Below are positions 8,748-18,093 of a DNA stretch of 64,000 nucleotides, piece after piece. This stretch comes from Bacteroidota bacterium (GTDB taxonomy: Bacteria; Bacteroidota; Bacteroidia; AKYH767-A; OLB10). Within the stretch, counting starts at the first letter, position 1, and each line of letters begins with the position of its first letter. The DNA lies in assembly GCA_018268195.1 (NCBI GenBank), contig JAFDWZ010000018.1, positions 19,104-83,103 of the forward strand, written 5' to 3'. Both the position numbers and the translations under genes were made by a program. A model generated the notes under the pieces. The model saw only the letters and a list, made by a program, of their open reading frames with translations. It ran no database searches and had not been told where the DNA came from.

Positions 8748-11700
8748 TTATTTTATCACAACAAGTTGTTTCACAAATTTATCTTTGTTGGTAATCAGAT
8801 GTACGTGATAAATATCTTTTGCCAGAAGTGATATGTCAGTTATCAGTTGATTATAACCGGCTTCCAGGAATTTACTTTTACTTAATACAATTTGCCCCAG
8901 ATTATTATAAACCTGTAATTGAACCTCTGAACTTTCAGGAAGATAAATTTCACTGATAAATTCATTTGCGGCAGGATTTGGAAACAAGTTGAAGTCTGTA
9001 ACCAAAGGATTCTTGTTGTCACAAGTTACACTGGCCATTGGTAACACTTTGTAACTGCCGTCATAATCATACTGAACAAGTCTGAAAAAGTTGAATTCAT
9101 TTTCAATATCGGAAGTAAACGTGTATAGGCTTTGCGAAGTAGTAGTTCCGTTACCTTTTACTTTTCCCACAGTATTAAACTCTATTCCATCTGACGATTG
9201 CTGTACATCAAAATGGTCATTATTTACCTCCGATGCAGTAATCCAGGTGAGTGTAGCTTTAGCATGATGACATTTAGCATTAAAAGATAACAGCTCTACC
9301 GGAAGCGGATTGGATTGTGGTGCAATATTGAAATTTTCAGTAGTAGTAAAATCGCTCCAGTTACCTCTCAAAATAGAACCTAACACAGGTGATACAGCAG
9401 CAGTAGGCACACCACCAATGTCTTCCCACCACACCGGAGGTGCTGAATGTCCCCATTGTGTGAGTTTGAGCAGCGCCCATGAAGTTATTATATCCTGTGC
9501 ATCGTCAGCATAAAGTGAAAATTCAGCAAAGGAGCTTCCGGAAACATGATTTATTTTCTGATACCATCCCGGATTGATAGGCCCCAGTAACGGGTCACGC
9601 AAAGCACGGTTGAACCCATCTACGTTAGGGTCGTTATTCACCATTCTTACTCCGAAAGTGTTAGGCGATGCTGAAAGTGGTTTAATGACTACCGGCCTGA
9701 AACGTGGAGTGATGATAGACGAACCTACAGGGAAAAGATAATTAGATACAGATGACATGTCGCGCCACAGTCGGCCATTGCCGGTGCTGCTTACAAATCC
9801 TTGCACAGGAGTTGAATTGAGTCCACCTGTTCGCGTGATTGCTCCCGGAGCCGTATTGGTTACATACATTACGTTGCCTTGTGTTGCAAGCTCTCGGTCA
9901 TTAAGGTTGAGGAATCCAAGAACACGTGCATCAACATTTTGAGTTTTTATTCCGGTGCCTGTGAGATTAAGTGTATAGAAGTAAGTAGGAGTTGTACCTC
10001 TGATAGTTTGGTTAGCTCCGAAGAGTTCCACAACGCCCGGACTGGAATTTATAAATGCATTGCCTGATGAATTGTTAGTCCAGTCGCCCTGTATGCTTAC
10101 TTGTCCTCTGTTGTCCCATGTGCCTATATTACTCATGTTATCCTGATTGATAACACCTCCTTGAACATGTATTAAAGCCCCGGGCTGAGTAAAAATTAAT
10201 GAACCATCATTTACTATTAATCCTGTACCTGCTGAAGGGCATGTAACAACGTTGATGTAATTGGTACGCGTAAAAGAATTACTGCCGAAAGCATTTCCTG
10301 CAGTGAGCGAAACGGTGTAGGTTCCTGCAGTTGCATAACTCACTATAGGATTTTGCAAAGCTGAAGCAGCAGGTGTTCCTCCTGTAAATGTCCACGACCA
10401 TGATGAGGGTACATTGGTGGACAGATCAACAAAGGTCACAGATTGACCGGCACACACGGTGGTAGGGTATCCCGCAAAAGTAACTGTTGGTGCTGAGCAT
10501 AGGTTTACAGTGATGTAACCTGAAATAGTAATTGTATTAGACCCGCCACTGTTTATTGCAGTAAGCGATACTGCGTAAGTGCCGGGTGTGTTATAAACTA
10601 CAGTTGGATTTTGTAATACGGATGATAATGGTGTTCCCCCGGTAAATGTCCACGACCATGAGGTTGGGCTATTGGTAGATAAATCGGTAAATGCAACAGA
10701 ATTGCCGGCACAAAGCGTTGTTGGTGTAGCTGAAAATGCAGCTACCGGAGCAGGCGGACAAGCATTTACAGTGATGTAATTATTTTTAGTAATGGTATTA
10801 TTCCCATAAGCGTTGGTAGCTGTTAACGTTACGTTATACACACCACCTGTAGCATAAGCCACTACCGGGTTTTGTGCGGTGGATGTTGCAGGTGTTCCTC
10901 CCGGAAAAGTCCAGCTCCAACTTGTAGGCGTATTCGTACTCATATCTACAAACTGTACCGTACTACCTTCGCAAACGGTTAAAGGATTTGCAGAAAAATC
11001 TGCTACCGGAGGAGGGCAGTTGTTTACAGTAATATAATTGGTTTTGGTAATGCTATTGGAACCAAATGCATTTGATACCGTGAGTGTAACCGAATAAGTA
11101 CCCGGAGCGCCATAAAAAATTGCTGGTGGTGATGCACCGGAAAAAGTATTGGGCGTACCACCCGGAAAAGACCAGGTCCATGATGTAGGAGCATTAAGTG
11201 ATGCGTCAGTAAAAGTTACATTTAAAGTGTTACATCCTGTAAGAGGTGTTCCGGTAAAATCAGCAATAGGTGCATTGATGGCACAGTTCGATGCATTGAG
11301 CGCTACCATTGCTGTAGGTCCACATGCATTTGTTATAATACTGCGGCTCATGATGTCGTTACCTCCTGCAGTTTCACTCACAGGTGTAAGCGTTCTTCTG
11401 TCAGTGTTTGGTCCTATTGCATAATTCATGACAGTTACCGGCAATATGGTATGACCTAACTGATGACTGTGTCCCAACTCATGCAGACATACGGATTCAA
11501 AATCGAACAATCCGCCTGTAGTAGCACCGGGTCCATAATTCCAGTTGATTCCTCCGGTGCCGTTTGTACGAAACTTTAAATCGTTTTCGTTGAGATACCA
11601 AACGCCTGCAGCACATGCACTGTAGTAGCTATACGAAATTCCTAATACACCTGACGGGAGTGCACATGAGCCATCGAAGGTTACAATGTTAGCACCATCA

Positions 11701-12776
11701 AGCGCCTGACAGGAAGTTCCTGTTGTTCCCGATCTGTTAAAATTCACAAAGGTTCCACAACGCCATGTTTGCAAAGCACGCTCAAATGCTGCTACTGCCG
11801 CTGCATTACCATTGAAAGTGGTGTTGTACTTCCATGTGTAGCCATTGGTTCCGTTATTATTTATTAAATCAGGTTGATAATAAACTCCACCTGAAACAAC
11901 ATTCGATTCATTGTAATTGACGGTTATTGCAATTGCAGAAGTGGTTGTTTCTCCCAGATTATTGGTTATACGAATATTTCCGCTTCCGCCCTGCGAAGGA
12001 ACCCACACTTGTATTTGTGTATTGTTCCATGAAACAATATGGTTAGCAGGTGCTGAAAGATAACTTGCACCGCCACTATTGGCATCAGGAAATTCAACAT
12101 TACTTATACCGCTGACATAACTTGCACCAAAATTGCTACCGTTAATGGTGATGGTTGAAAAAGTTCCTGCAGTAGTTGTTGTGGGAGCAATGGATGAAAT
12201 AGTTGGTGGTACCATCATCTTTAGAGTAGAAGAGGGCAGAGGTTGTGTAAGTATAGCTTTTCTCTGAATGCTTCCGGTTAAATTTTCTATCAGACCTCGC
12301 AGTTGATTGATATCGCTGTACTGATTAAATGGATCACTTGCTTTGTTATTCTTAAAATCGAAACGGATAAAACTTTGGGCAGAAGCATACCCTTCAAAAG
12401 CATCAGACAATTTAACTGCAAAATAATTTCCTGCAGGGATTAAGAAATATATTCCTGTTTCATTTTGTTTAACATCCAATGAAGGTTCAGCAATTATTTT
12501 TGTATTCCCGATAGTGCCACCTTCTGTTATCAGATTTATATAACTGGTATTGACGGTTCCTTTGTAAACCGATAATACTTCTAATGAGGAGGAGGTATAA
12601 ATGAAATCGTTGCTGCTGTTCCAGAAGGAATTTTGCTGAATAACTTTCGCTTCAACTACTACTGATGAATTACTCACTCTATCCTGTAAGGATATGGGAA
12701 ACATCATACATTGGGAGAAGGAATCGGAGGATAATATGAGAAGCAAAAAAAACAATATTCGGTTTAACTTTTTCAT
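8748..12776 (-). CDS. Secreted metzincin-like protease with IPT, PKD repeats and T9SS tail
   Basis: 1342 residues from the ATG at 12776 (a TTG six bases earlier is less likely). The signal peptide is at 1-21. An IPT/TIG domain lies at about 190-285. A zinc protease signature, HELGHSHQLGH, lies near residue 432 with the Met-turn-like VMNYAIG after it; this gives the three-histidine spacing of metzincins. At least four PKD domains run from about 500 to 865, each with a SWSWTFPGGTP or SWSWTFTGGTP-like core. A beta-rich region follows, then a type IX sorting domain in the last 85 residues (FNLFPNPAANEF ... QLVVIK). It is probably exported by T9SS and held at or released from the cell surface. Next to it are two large secreted proteins. 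The substrate is unknown. Confidence 0.85.
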   Translation of the reverse strand: MKKLNRILFFLLLILSSDSFSQCMMFPISLQDRVSNSSVVVEAKVIQQNSFWNSSNDFIYTSSSLEVLSVYKGTVNTSYINLITEGGTIGNTKIIAEPSLDVKQNETGIYFLIPAGNYFAVKLSDAFEGYASAQSFIRFDFKNNKASDPFNQYSDINQLRGLIENLTGSIQRKAILTQPLPSSTLKMMVPPTISSIAPTTTTAGTFSTITINGSNFGASYVSGISNVEFPDANSGGASYLSAPANHIVSWNNTQIQVWVPSQGGSGNIRITNNLGETTTSAIAITVNYNESNVVSGGVYYQPDLINNNGTNGYTWKYNTTFNGNAAAVAAFERALQTWRCGTFVNFNRSGTTGTSCQALDGANIVTFDGSCALPSGVLGISYSYYSACAAGVWYLNENDLKFRTNGTGGINWNYGPGATTGGLFDFESVCLHELGHSHQLGHTILPVTVMNYAIGPNTDRRTLTPVSETAGGNDIMSRSIITNACGPTAMVALNASNCAINAPIADFTGTPLTGCNTLNVTFTDASLNAPTSWTWSFPGGTPNTFSGASPPAIFYGAPGTYSVTLTVSNAFGSNSITKTNYITVNNCPPPVADFSANPLTVCEGSTVQFVDMSTNTPTSWSWTFPGGTPATSTAQNPVVAYATGGVYNVTLTATNAYGNNTITKNNYITVNACPPAPVAAFSATPTTLCAGNSVAFTDLSTNSPTSWSWTFTGGTPLSSVLQNPTVVYNTPGTYAVSLTAINSGGSNTITISGYITVNLCSAPTVTFAGYPTTVCAGQSVTFVDLSTNVPSSWSWTFTGGTPAASALQNPIVSYATAGTYTVSLTAGNAFGSNSFTRTNYINVVTCPSAGTGLIVNDGSLIFTQPGALIHVQGGVINQDNMSNIGTWDNRGQVSIQGDWTNNSSGNAFINSSPGVVELFGANQTIRGTTPTYFYTLNLTGTGIKTQNVDARVLGFLNLNDRELATQGNVMYVTNTAPGAITRTGGLNSTPVQGFVSSTGNGRLWRDMSSVSNYLFPVGSSIITPRFRPVVIKPLSASPNTFGVRMVNNDPNVDGFNRALRDPLLGPINPGWYQKINHVSGSSFAEFSLYADDAQDIITSWALLKLTQWGHSAPPVWWEDIGGVPTAAVSPVLGSILRGNWSDFTTTENFNIAPQSNPLPVELLSFNAKCHHAKATLTWITASEVNNDHFDVQQSSDGIEFNTVGKVKGNGTTTSQSLYTFTSDIENEFNFFRLVQYDYDGSYKVLPMASVTCDNKNPLVTDFNLFPNPAANEFISEIYLPESSEVQLQVYNNLGQIVLSKSKFLEAGYNQLITDISLLAKDIYHVHLITNKDKFVKQLVVIK

Positions 12777-12821
12777 AAGCAAGATTTTATAATGTCAGAA
12801 ATTCAATTTTGAAAATTACCG

Positions 12822-14354
12822 TTAATCATTGCTATGCAATTTAGGTTTAGTTCCATCAATAGGTTCAGCGCCTGAATCTCTTAAAATTGTTGTTTTCTTA
12901 TTCATGCCTTGAGCACCGGGTGCCGGTACAAAACGGTTATTGGCATTAATAGAAACAATGTTCCCATTTGCATCTTTTTCATCTGCACGATTTGCTACTA
13001 TGCTCCACGAAAACTTTGCATTGGAACTTCCGTTGGCAAGTTCTTTAACTTTGAATCCATTAATAGTTTTTTGAGTTACAAAAACTCCGTTGCAATCATC
13101 TTCGAGTTGGATAAAAACTCGTAGTGGATGTTGTGAGTCAACTAGAATATTTTTTACGAGAATAGGGTCGAGGGTTATATAGGTTTCTCCATTGCTTAAT
13201 TGTCCTGAACCATAATCCTGAAATAAAATTTCAGGTGCTTCAGGACATACCATAATACGATACTGGTCATTCAAATCTTTCACAAAAGTTCCAGCGGAAC
13301 CTGTGCCGGTTACCTTATAATTTGTTCCACTGATTCTGGCACCCACATAAGCGAAAGCACTGTTATTGCAATAGAAATACCCTCCAGCTGACGGTGTAGC
13401 ACTGTTAATTGTTGAATCTTTACCAACAAATCCGCATACTCCATTTTTATTTCCTGAAAAAGCTCCTCCTTGCCCGTTGTTTAATGCATATATGCCACCG
13501 TTTCCGGAAGCACCTAATACTCCTATGCCTGTTGTTGAGCTATTAAAACCTACTACACCACTACTAGAAAAATTAAGGCTATTTCCTCCCCATGCGGCCT
13601 GCCCGTAAATACCATCTCCGGCACCTGCTGTTGTTTGTGTATTATATCCTCTAACACCATCGCCAGTTGTGGATGCTTGTCCCTGAACTCCTGCTTGAAC
13701 AGAGGTAAATCCAATAACGCCAATACCTCCTGAGGCATTGGTTGCTTGCCCACGCACACCAGCGCCTGTACCGCTGTTAATACCTGCAACCCCATTCCCC
13801 AATCCAGAGTTTATGCCTAATACACCATGAGAGTTAATATTGGTAGGCTCTGCATTTTCGCCATAAACACCGGCTCCAATTTGGCCTACATAACCGTTTA
13901 CTGCATAATTTCCTAATGAGTTGGTTGCACCTACTAATCCACTCCCGAAAACAGTAAACACATCACCTGTAAGAGGCGTAGCCCGATTAATTAGTATTTG
14001 ACCGGTACTCATTATTCGCATCCTTTCATTGGCAGCGGCATTACCGTTAGTTTTAAATATTACAGGTCGCGAATTCAATGTTCCCAGAAAGTTTTTTGTC
14101 GAATCAATGGAACTATTACCCAAAGTAAGCCATGCCACAGAATCCAAAAGTCCTGAGGTAGTAACATTGAGCGTTCCTGTAGGATCGGCCATTACCAGCC
14201 TGTTGCCTACACCGGTAAGAGTGGAGGAACGGATATTGCCTATGACATCTAATTTCTGTATTGGAGTAGATGTGCCAATTCCAACATTTTGAGCTTCGGC
14301 AATCATGCCGGTCAATAAGAGGATTAATAATGAAATCTTTTTTCTTGTAAACAT
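12822..14354 (-). CDS. Secreted tail-fibre-like repeat protein without S74 domain
   Basis: 510 residues from the ATG at 14354. Upstream in-frame ATGs would place extra residues before the signal peptide. After the signal peptide (ends AEA) comes QNVGIGTSTPIQKLDVIG, the standard N-terminal cap of Bacteroidota fibre-like surface proteins. Residues of about 150-310 are glycine-rich repeats with a GxGVxG pattern (GVLGINSGLGNGVAG, GAGVRGQA, GIGVIGF, GIGVLGASGNGG), probably a trimeric beta-helix. The C-terminal 170 residues form a different domain (VFIQLEDDCNGVFV, KFSWSIVANRADEK) and not the self-cleaving S74 chaperone seen in the neighbour. No T9SS tail is visible. Likely a cell-surface or extracellular fibre; function unknown. 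Confidence 0.7.
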   Translation of the reverse strand: MFTRKKISLLILLLTGMIAEAQNVGIGTSTPIQKLDVIGNIRSSTLTGVGNRLVMADPTGTLNVTTSGLLDSVAWLTLGNSSIDSTKNFLGTLNSRPVIFKTNGNAAANERMRIMSTGQILINRATPLTGDVFTVFGSGLVGATNSLGNYAVNGYVGQIGAGVYGENAEPTNINSHGVLGINSGLGNGVAGINSGTGAGVRGQATNASGGIGVIGFTSVQAGVQGQASTTGDGVRGYNTQTTAGAGDGIYGQAAWGGNSLNFSSSGVVGFNSSTTGIGVLGASGNGGIYALNNGQGGAFSGNKNGVCGFVGKDSTINSATPSAGGYFYCNNSAFAYVGARISGTNYKVTGTGSAGTFVKDLNDQYRIMVCPEAPEILFQDYGSGQLSNGETYITLDPILVKNILVDSQHPLRVFIQLEDDCNGVFVTQKTINGFKVKELANGSSNAKFSWSIVANRADEKDANGNIVSINANNRFVPAPGAQGMNKKTTILRDSGAEPIDGTKPKLHSND

Positions 14355-14458
14355 TTTAAAATTTATTATCATATTAAATATTTCGAAATTACGAATTAAA
14401 TTTATAGATACTGATTGAATAGACATTGAAATGAATATTAATACTACATTCTCTTTAA

Positions 14459-15568
14459 TTATTTAACTAATTTTTCCAATTGGTTCACTTTCGTTTTTAA
14501 CTGTTCTATCTGTGCCTGTTGTTCTTTTATTGCTTCTACAAGAACCGGAATTACATCAGCATAGGAAACTGCTTTTACACTATATGAACCACTTCTACCT
14601 TCTTTTTCTGTAGTCACCGGATCTATGTCGTAAGGTATTGCTGTATTTCTCACAGCAGAAGGAAGAACTTTTTCCAATTCCTGAGCAATAAAACCTGTTT
14701 GAGTTGTTGCACTTAAATTTAAGGGTTTGTATTCTTCTGTGCGATAGTTATAAAAAACTCCACGCATTTTCTGAACCATTTGTAATGCATTAGGAATGGT
14801 CTTGATATTTGTTTTTAATTTTTCATCTGAAACATTTAACCAGTTAGTTAAACCTCCTGCCCAACCACTGCCATAAACAGCCCAGCCAATAGCCGTTGGT
14901 TGATTACCTCCTACAAATGCACCGTAAACGCCAATCCCTGCTGTGCTGTTAGAGTGTCCTCTTACACCTTCAGCACCGGCTAAAGTGGGAGCTGTATTTG
15001 TATTGTTCAAAGCTATACCTATCACAGCAGAAGCATTATAGCCTGTTCCGCTGAAATTTGTTGCACCCATGAGCACACGGTTGTTATTACTCGCACTTGA
15101 ATTTTGAAATCGTGCAGGTGCATCGCTGGTCAATAAATTGTCCCATTTAAATTGCCAGTCATTGATTAAAGTACGCGGTATAGCATGCAGCCATGTAGTT
15201 ACCGGATTGTTGGTCCAAAGACCAATGCTGCCGGTATTCTTTATGGTTATTTGTTCTGAATTATTCGTTCTGAATCTTAAATCAATATTGTCGGTTGTTC
15301 CCAAAAAATCAAGAGTACTGCTGAGTCCGGCATTGCCTCTGGTAAGCCAAACATCTGATGGAGTACCCGGGGTGGTAGTAAGGTCACCAAAATTGTTGAC
15401 ATAAACATTTCGGGTGGCTACTCCTGATAATCCGTCAATACGAATTGTCTGACCGGAACCGGCAACATGTAATTTCTGTAAAGGTGCTGATGTGCCAATA
15501 CCGACATTCTGCGCATGGGAGCTTAAGTACGGTAAAATTAAAAAAAGTAGAGATAAAAACTTTTTCAT
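14459..15568 (-). CDS. Secreted tail-fibre-like protein with S74 self-cleaving chaperone domain
   Basis: 369 residues from the ATG at 15568, which begins a clear signal peptide (MKKFLSLLFLILPYLSSHAQ). The N-terminal cap QNVGIGTSAPLQKLHVAG resembles that of the neighbouring fibre protein. Repeats with GVRGHSNS and GIGVYGAFVGG follow. From about residue 245 the peptidase S74 intramolecular chaperone is recognisable: VSDEKLKTNI with the Ser-Lys dyad, FYNYRTEEY, TGFIAQELEKVLPSAV and VIPVLVEAIKEQQAQIEQL, ending in a coiled coil. In phage tail spikes and bacterial relatives this domain trimerises the protein and then cuts itself off. The protein is probably a trimeric surface fibre. Confidence 0.85.
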   Translation of the reverse strand: MKKFLSLLFLILPYLSSHAQNVGIGTSAPLQKLHVAGSGQTIRIDGLSGVATRNVYVNNFGDLTTTPGTPSDVWLTRGNAGLSSTLDFLGTTDNIDLRFRTNNSEQITIKNTGSIGLWTNNPVTTWLHAIPRTLINDWQFKWDNLLTSDAPARFQNSSASNNNRVLMGATNFSGTGYNASAVIGIALNNTNTAPTLAGAEGVRGHSNSTAGIGVYGAFVGGNQPTAIGWAVYGSGWAGGLTNWLNVSDEKLKTNIKTIPNALQMVQKMRGVFYNYRTEEYKPLNLSATTQTGFIAQELEKVLPSAVRNTAIPYDIDPVTTEKEGRSGSYSVKAVSYADVIPVLVEAIKEQQAQIEQLKTKVNQLEKLVK

Positions 15569-15744
15569 ATATTTTAATTTTATTCGTTTTTTCAAAATTA
15601 TACATATTAATCGTAAAAAAGAACTATTTCGTAGAAATTTGTCGAAAGTGAACATTTGTAATGATTTTGTCATAATGGACATCAGATGAGGTTTCTCACC
15701 CTTTGAATAGGGTAGGAAAGAATAATTTCGCAGAAAATTTTGTT

Positions 15745-16800
15745 ATGCGTCATATTTTCATTCTTGCTATAGCTGTAGGTTTAAGTTACCACAGTCAGGC
15801 TCAAACTACCGATTCAATCGAAAGCCGACATTTAAGCAACATCCGTCAATTAACTTTTGGTGGTGATAATGCTGAAGCTTATTTCAGTTTCGACAATAAA
15901 CATTTGGTGTTTCAGTCCAACTACAAACAGTGGGGTGTAGGCTGCGATCAGATTTTTTATATGGATGTGAACGAAGGTACAGCAAAGCAAAAGCCTCCTA
16001 TGTTAAGTACCGGTAAAGGACGAACTACCTGCGCCTATTTTATGCCGGGAAATAAGCAGATTTTATATGCCAGCACTCATAAAGGTGGCGACAATTGCCC
16101 TGAAACAGGAGACCTGCATAAAGACGGAAAATATCTATGGCCTGTATTCAGCTCTTACGACATTTATGTTGCCGATCTCAATGGTAAAATTGTAAAACAG
16201 TTGACTAATTCACCGGGTTACGATGCAGAAGCCACCGTTTCGCCTGACGGAAAGAAAATAGTTTTTACCAGCGACCGTACAGGTGATTTGGAATTATGGA
16301 CTATGAATATTGATGGCTCTGATCAGAAGCAAATAACTTTTGGTTTAGGGTATGACGGGGGAGCGTTTTTCTCACCAGATAGCAAGAAGTTAGTATTTAG
16401 AGCTTCACGTCCGCAGACACCTGAAGATATTGCCGAATACAAACAGTTGCTGAAGAACGGACTTGTGGCACCTACCAACATGGAAATTTATACCTGCAAT
16501 GTTGATGGCAGTGATTTAAAACAAATAACACATCTTGGAAAAGCCAACTGGGCTCCATTTTTCCTTCCTTCAGGAAACAAAATTATTTTCTCTTCTAATC
16601 ATGCTTCCAAGTCAGGATTTTATTTTCAGTTGTATATGATAAATCTGGACGGAACAGGATTGGAACAAATTACCAATGAAAGCGTGTTTAATGCTTTTCC
16701 AATGTTTTCACCTGATGGTAAAAAATTGGTGTTTTCCAGTAATCGCAATAATGGAGGCACGCATGATACCAATGTGTTTATTGCCGACTGGAAAGATTGA
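15745..16800 (+). CDS. TolB-like WD40/PD40 beta-propeller protein
   Basis: 351 residues from the ATG at 15745, the start of a signal peptide (MRHIFILAIAVGLSYHSQAQ); an earlier in-frame TTG at 15703 is less likely. It holds several PD40 repeats of the form FSPDGKKIVFTSDR (VSPDGKKIVFTSDRTGDLEL, FFSPDSKKLVFRASR, MFSPDGKKLVFSSNRNNGG), which build a six- or seven-bladed TolB-like propeller. The protein is periplasmic or secreted and probably binds a protein or peptide. No tol/pal genes are nearby. The function beyond the fold is unknown. The YrdC/YciO gene follows 30 bases downstream. Confidence 0.8.
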   Translation: MRHIFILAIAVGLSYHSQAQTTDSIESRHLSNIRQLTFGGDNAEAYFSFDNKHLVFQSNYKQWGVGCDQIFYMDVNEGTAKQKPPMLSTGKGRTTCAYFMPGNKQILYASTHKGGDNCPETGDLHKDGKYLWPVFSSYDIYVADLNGKIVKQLTNSPGYDAEATVSPDGKKIVFTSDRTGDLELWTMNIDGSDQKQITFGLGYDGGAFFSPDSKKLVFRASRPQTPEDIAEYKQLLKNGLVAPTNMEIYTCNVDGSDLKQITHLGKANWAPFFLPSGNKIIFSSNHASKSGFYFQLYMINLDGTGLEQITNESVFNAFPMFSPDGKKLVFSSNRNNGGTHDTNVFIADWKD

Positions 16801-16826
16801 TATTAGCCCTTCAGTGCATACCTTTG
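16797..16826 (+). promoter_or_regulatory. Promoter abutting the YrdC/YciO gene start
   Basis: TTG (16797-16799), 19 bases, TACCTTTG (16819-16826), an exact TAnnTTTG box. The ATG starts only 4 bases after it, so the transcript would have almost no 5' leader. The -33 TTG overlaps the end of the upstream TolB-like gene. Confidence 0.55.
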
Positions 16827-16830
16827 CAGG

Positions 16831-17445
16831 ATGCAATTCGAAATCAATCCCGATAATATTGACGACAGAAAAACAGATGCTGTTGTAAGAATTCTGAAAC
16901 AGGATGGAGTAATTATTCTTCCTACAGATACAGTTTATGCATTTGCTTGCAGCATTTATAGCGAAAAGGCTATTGAAAAAATCTGCAGGTTTAAACAAGT
17001 AAAAGTTGAAAAAGCCAACCTTTCTTTTCTGTTTAATAATCTCAAGAATATTTCGGAATACACCAAACCATTTGACAGAAGCGTTTATAAACTTCTGAAT
17101 CGTTCCTTGCCCGGTCCTTTCACATTTATTCTCGAGGCATCATCCAAAATTCCTGCTATTTTTCGCTCCAGGAAAAAAACAATCGGTATTCGTATTCCCG
17201 ATCATCCGGTAGCACTTGCAATTATTGAAAAAATCGGACATCCACTTATTGCTGCTTCTCTGCACGATTCCGATGACCCAATTATGGAATATCTTACTGA
17301 TCCGAATGAGATTTTCGAAAAATTTGAAAGCATTACGGATGCATTTGTTGATTGTGGAGTAGGAGGCAACAAGGCCAGTACGGTGGTGGATCTTACAGGG
17401 AATGAGGTTGTGGTGTTGAGAGAAGGAAAAGGTATTCTCAGTTAA
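16831..17445 (+). CDS. YrdC/Sua5 domain protein, YciO type
   Basis: 204 residues. The family binds ATP and threonine/bicarbonate-derived groups; true TsaC/Sua5 makes threonylcarbamoyl-AMP for the t6A modification of tRNA. Motifs visible are GGVIILPTDTVYAFACS-like (here DGVIILPTDTVYAFA), RSLPGPFTFILEA, KKTIGIRIPDHPVALAIIE and STVVDLTGNEVVVLREGKG. The segment FKQVKVEKANLSFLFNNL in place of the usual KxR loop resembles E. coli YciO more than TsaC, so this may be the paralogue rather than the t6A enzyme. It converges with nth and the two stop codons share the bases TTAA at 17442-17445. Confidence 0.8.
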   Translation: MQFEINPDNIDDRKTDAVVRILKQDGVIILPTDTVYAFACSIYSEKAIEKICRFKQVKVEKANLSFLFNNLKNISEYTKPFDRSVYKLLNRSLPGPFTFILEASSKIPAIFRSRKKTIGIRIPDHPVALAIIEKIGHPLIAASLHDSDDPIMEYLTDPNEIFEKFESITDAFVDCGVGGNKASTVVDLTGNEVVVLREGKGILS

Positions 17446-18083
17446 CGTACATTTTTTTTGAAATAAATACAGCAATGCTGCAAACCACACTCGGAGCATT
17501 TAGGTTTGCGTGCAACACAAGTATATCGGCCATGGAGAATCAGCCAATGATGAGCTTTTGGAATTAATTCTTCCGGGATATGTTTTATCAATTGTTTTTC
17601 TGCAGCTAATGGAGTTTTTGCATTGCGTGTAAGTCCTATGCGGGCAGCTACACGAAACACATGGGTGTCAACAGCCATGGTTGCCTTATTGTACACAACG
17701 GATGCTATTACATTAGCTGTTTTGCGTCCCACTCCGGGCAATTTTATCAAATCATCAACTTCAGAAGGAACCTTTCCTTTAAAATCTTCTGTCAGCATTT
17801 TGGCCATTGCAGTCAGATGTTTTGCCTTATTGTTGGGATAACTTATACTTCGGATATAAGTAAACACTTCGTCACTCGATGCAGCTGCAAGCGCTTTGGC
17901 ATTGGGAAATGCTTTAAACAAGGCAGGTGTTGTCAGGTTTACGCGTTTATCCGTGCATTGTGCTGAAAGAATAACTGCCACCAGCAACTGATACGGATTC
18001 TTGTAGTGTAGTTCAGTTTCAGCAACAGGCATTTTTTCGCTGAAATAATCCAATACAGCTTTGTATCGTTCTGCTATGGTCAT
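17442..18083 (-). CDS. nth: Endonuclease III (DNA glycosylase/AP lyase)
   Basis: 213 residues from the ATG at 18083, 10 bases after dapB. It removes oxidised pyrimidines from DNA and nicks at abasic sites. The helix-hairpin-helix LPGVGRKTANVI carries the catalytic Lys, and the catalytic Asp is in AVDTHVFRVAARIGL. The iron-sulfur cluster cysteines are present at the C-terminus with spacing C-x6-C-x2-C-x5-C (CVARKPKCSECGLQHCC). The start is set by MTIAERYKAVLDYF, matching the family N-terminus; in-frame codons further upstream overlap dapB. It is the last gene of the parA-parB-DUF5683-dapB run. The stop overlaps the stop of the converging YciO-like gene. Confidence 0.93.
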   Translation of the reverse strand: MTIAERYKAVLDYFSEKMPVAETELHYKNPYQLLVAVILSAQCTDKRVNLTTPALFKAFPNAKALAAASSDEVFTYIRSISYPNNKAKHLTAMAKMLTEDFKGKVPSEVDDLIKLPGVGRKTANVIASVVYNKATMAVDTHVFRVAARIGLTRNAKTPLAAEKQLIKHIPEELIPKAHHWLILHGRYTCVARKPKCSECGLQHCCIYFKKNVR

Positions 18084-18093
18084 GCCGATAAAA

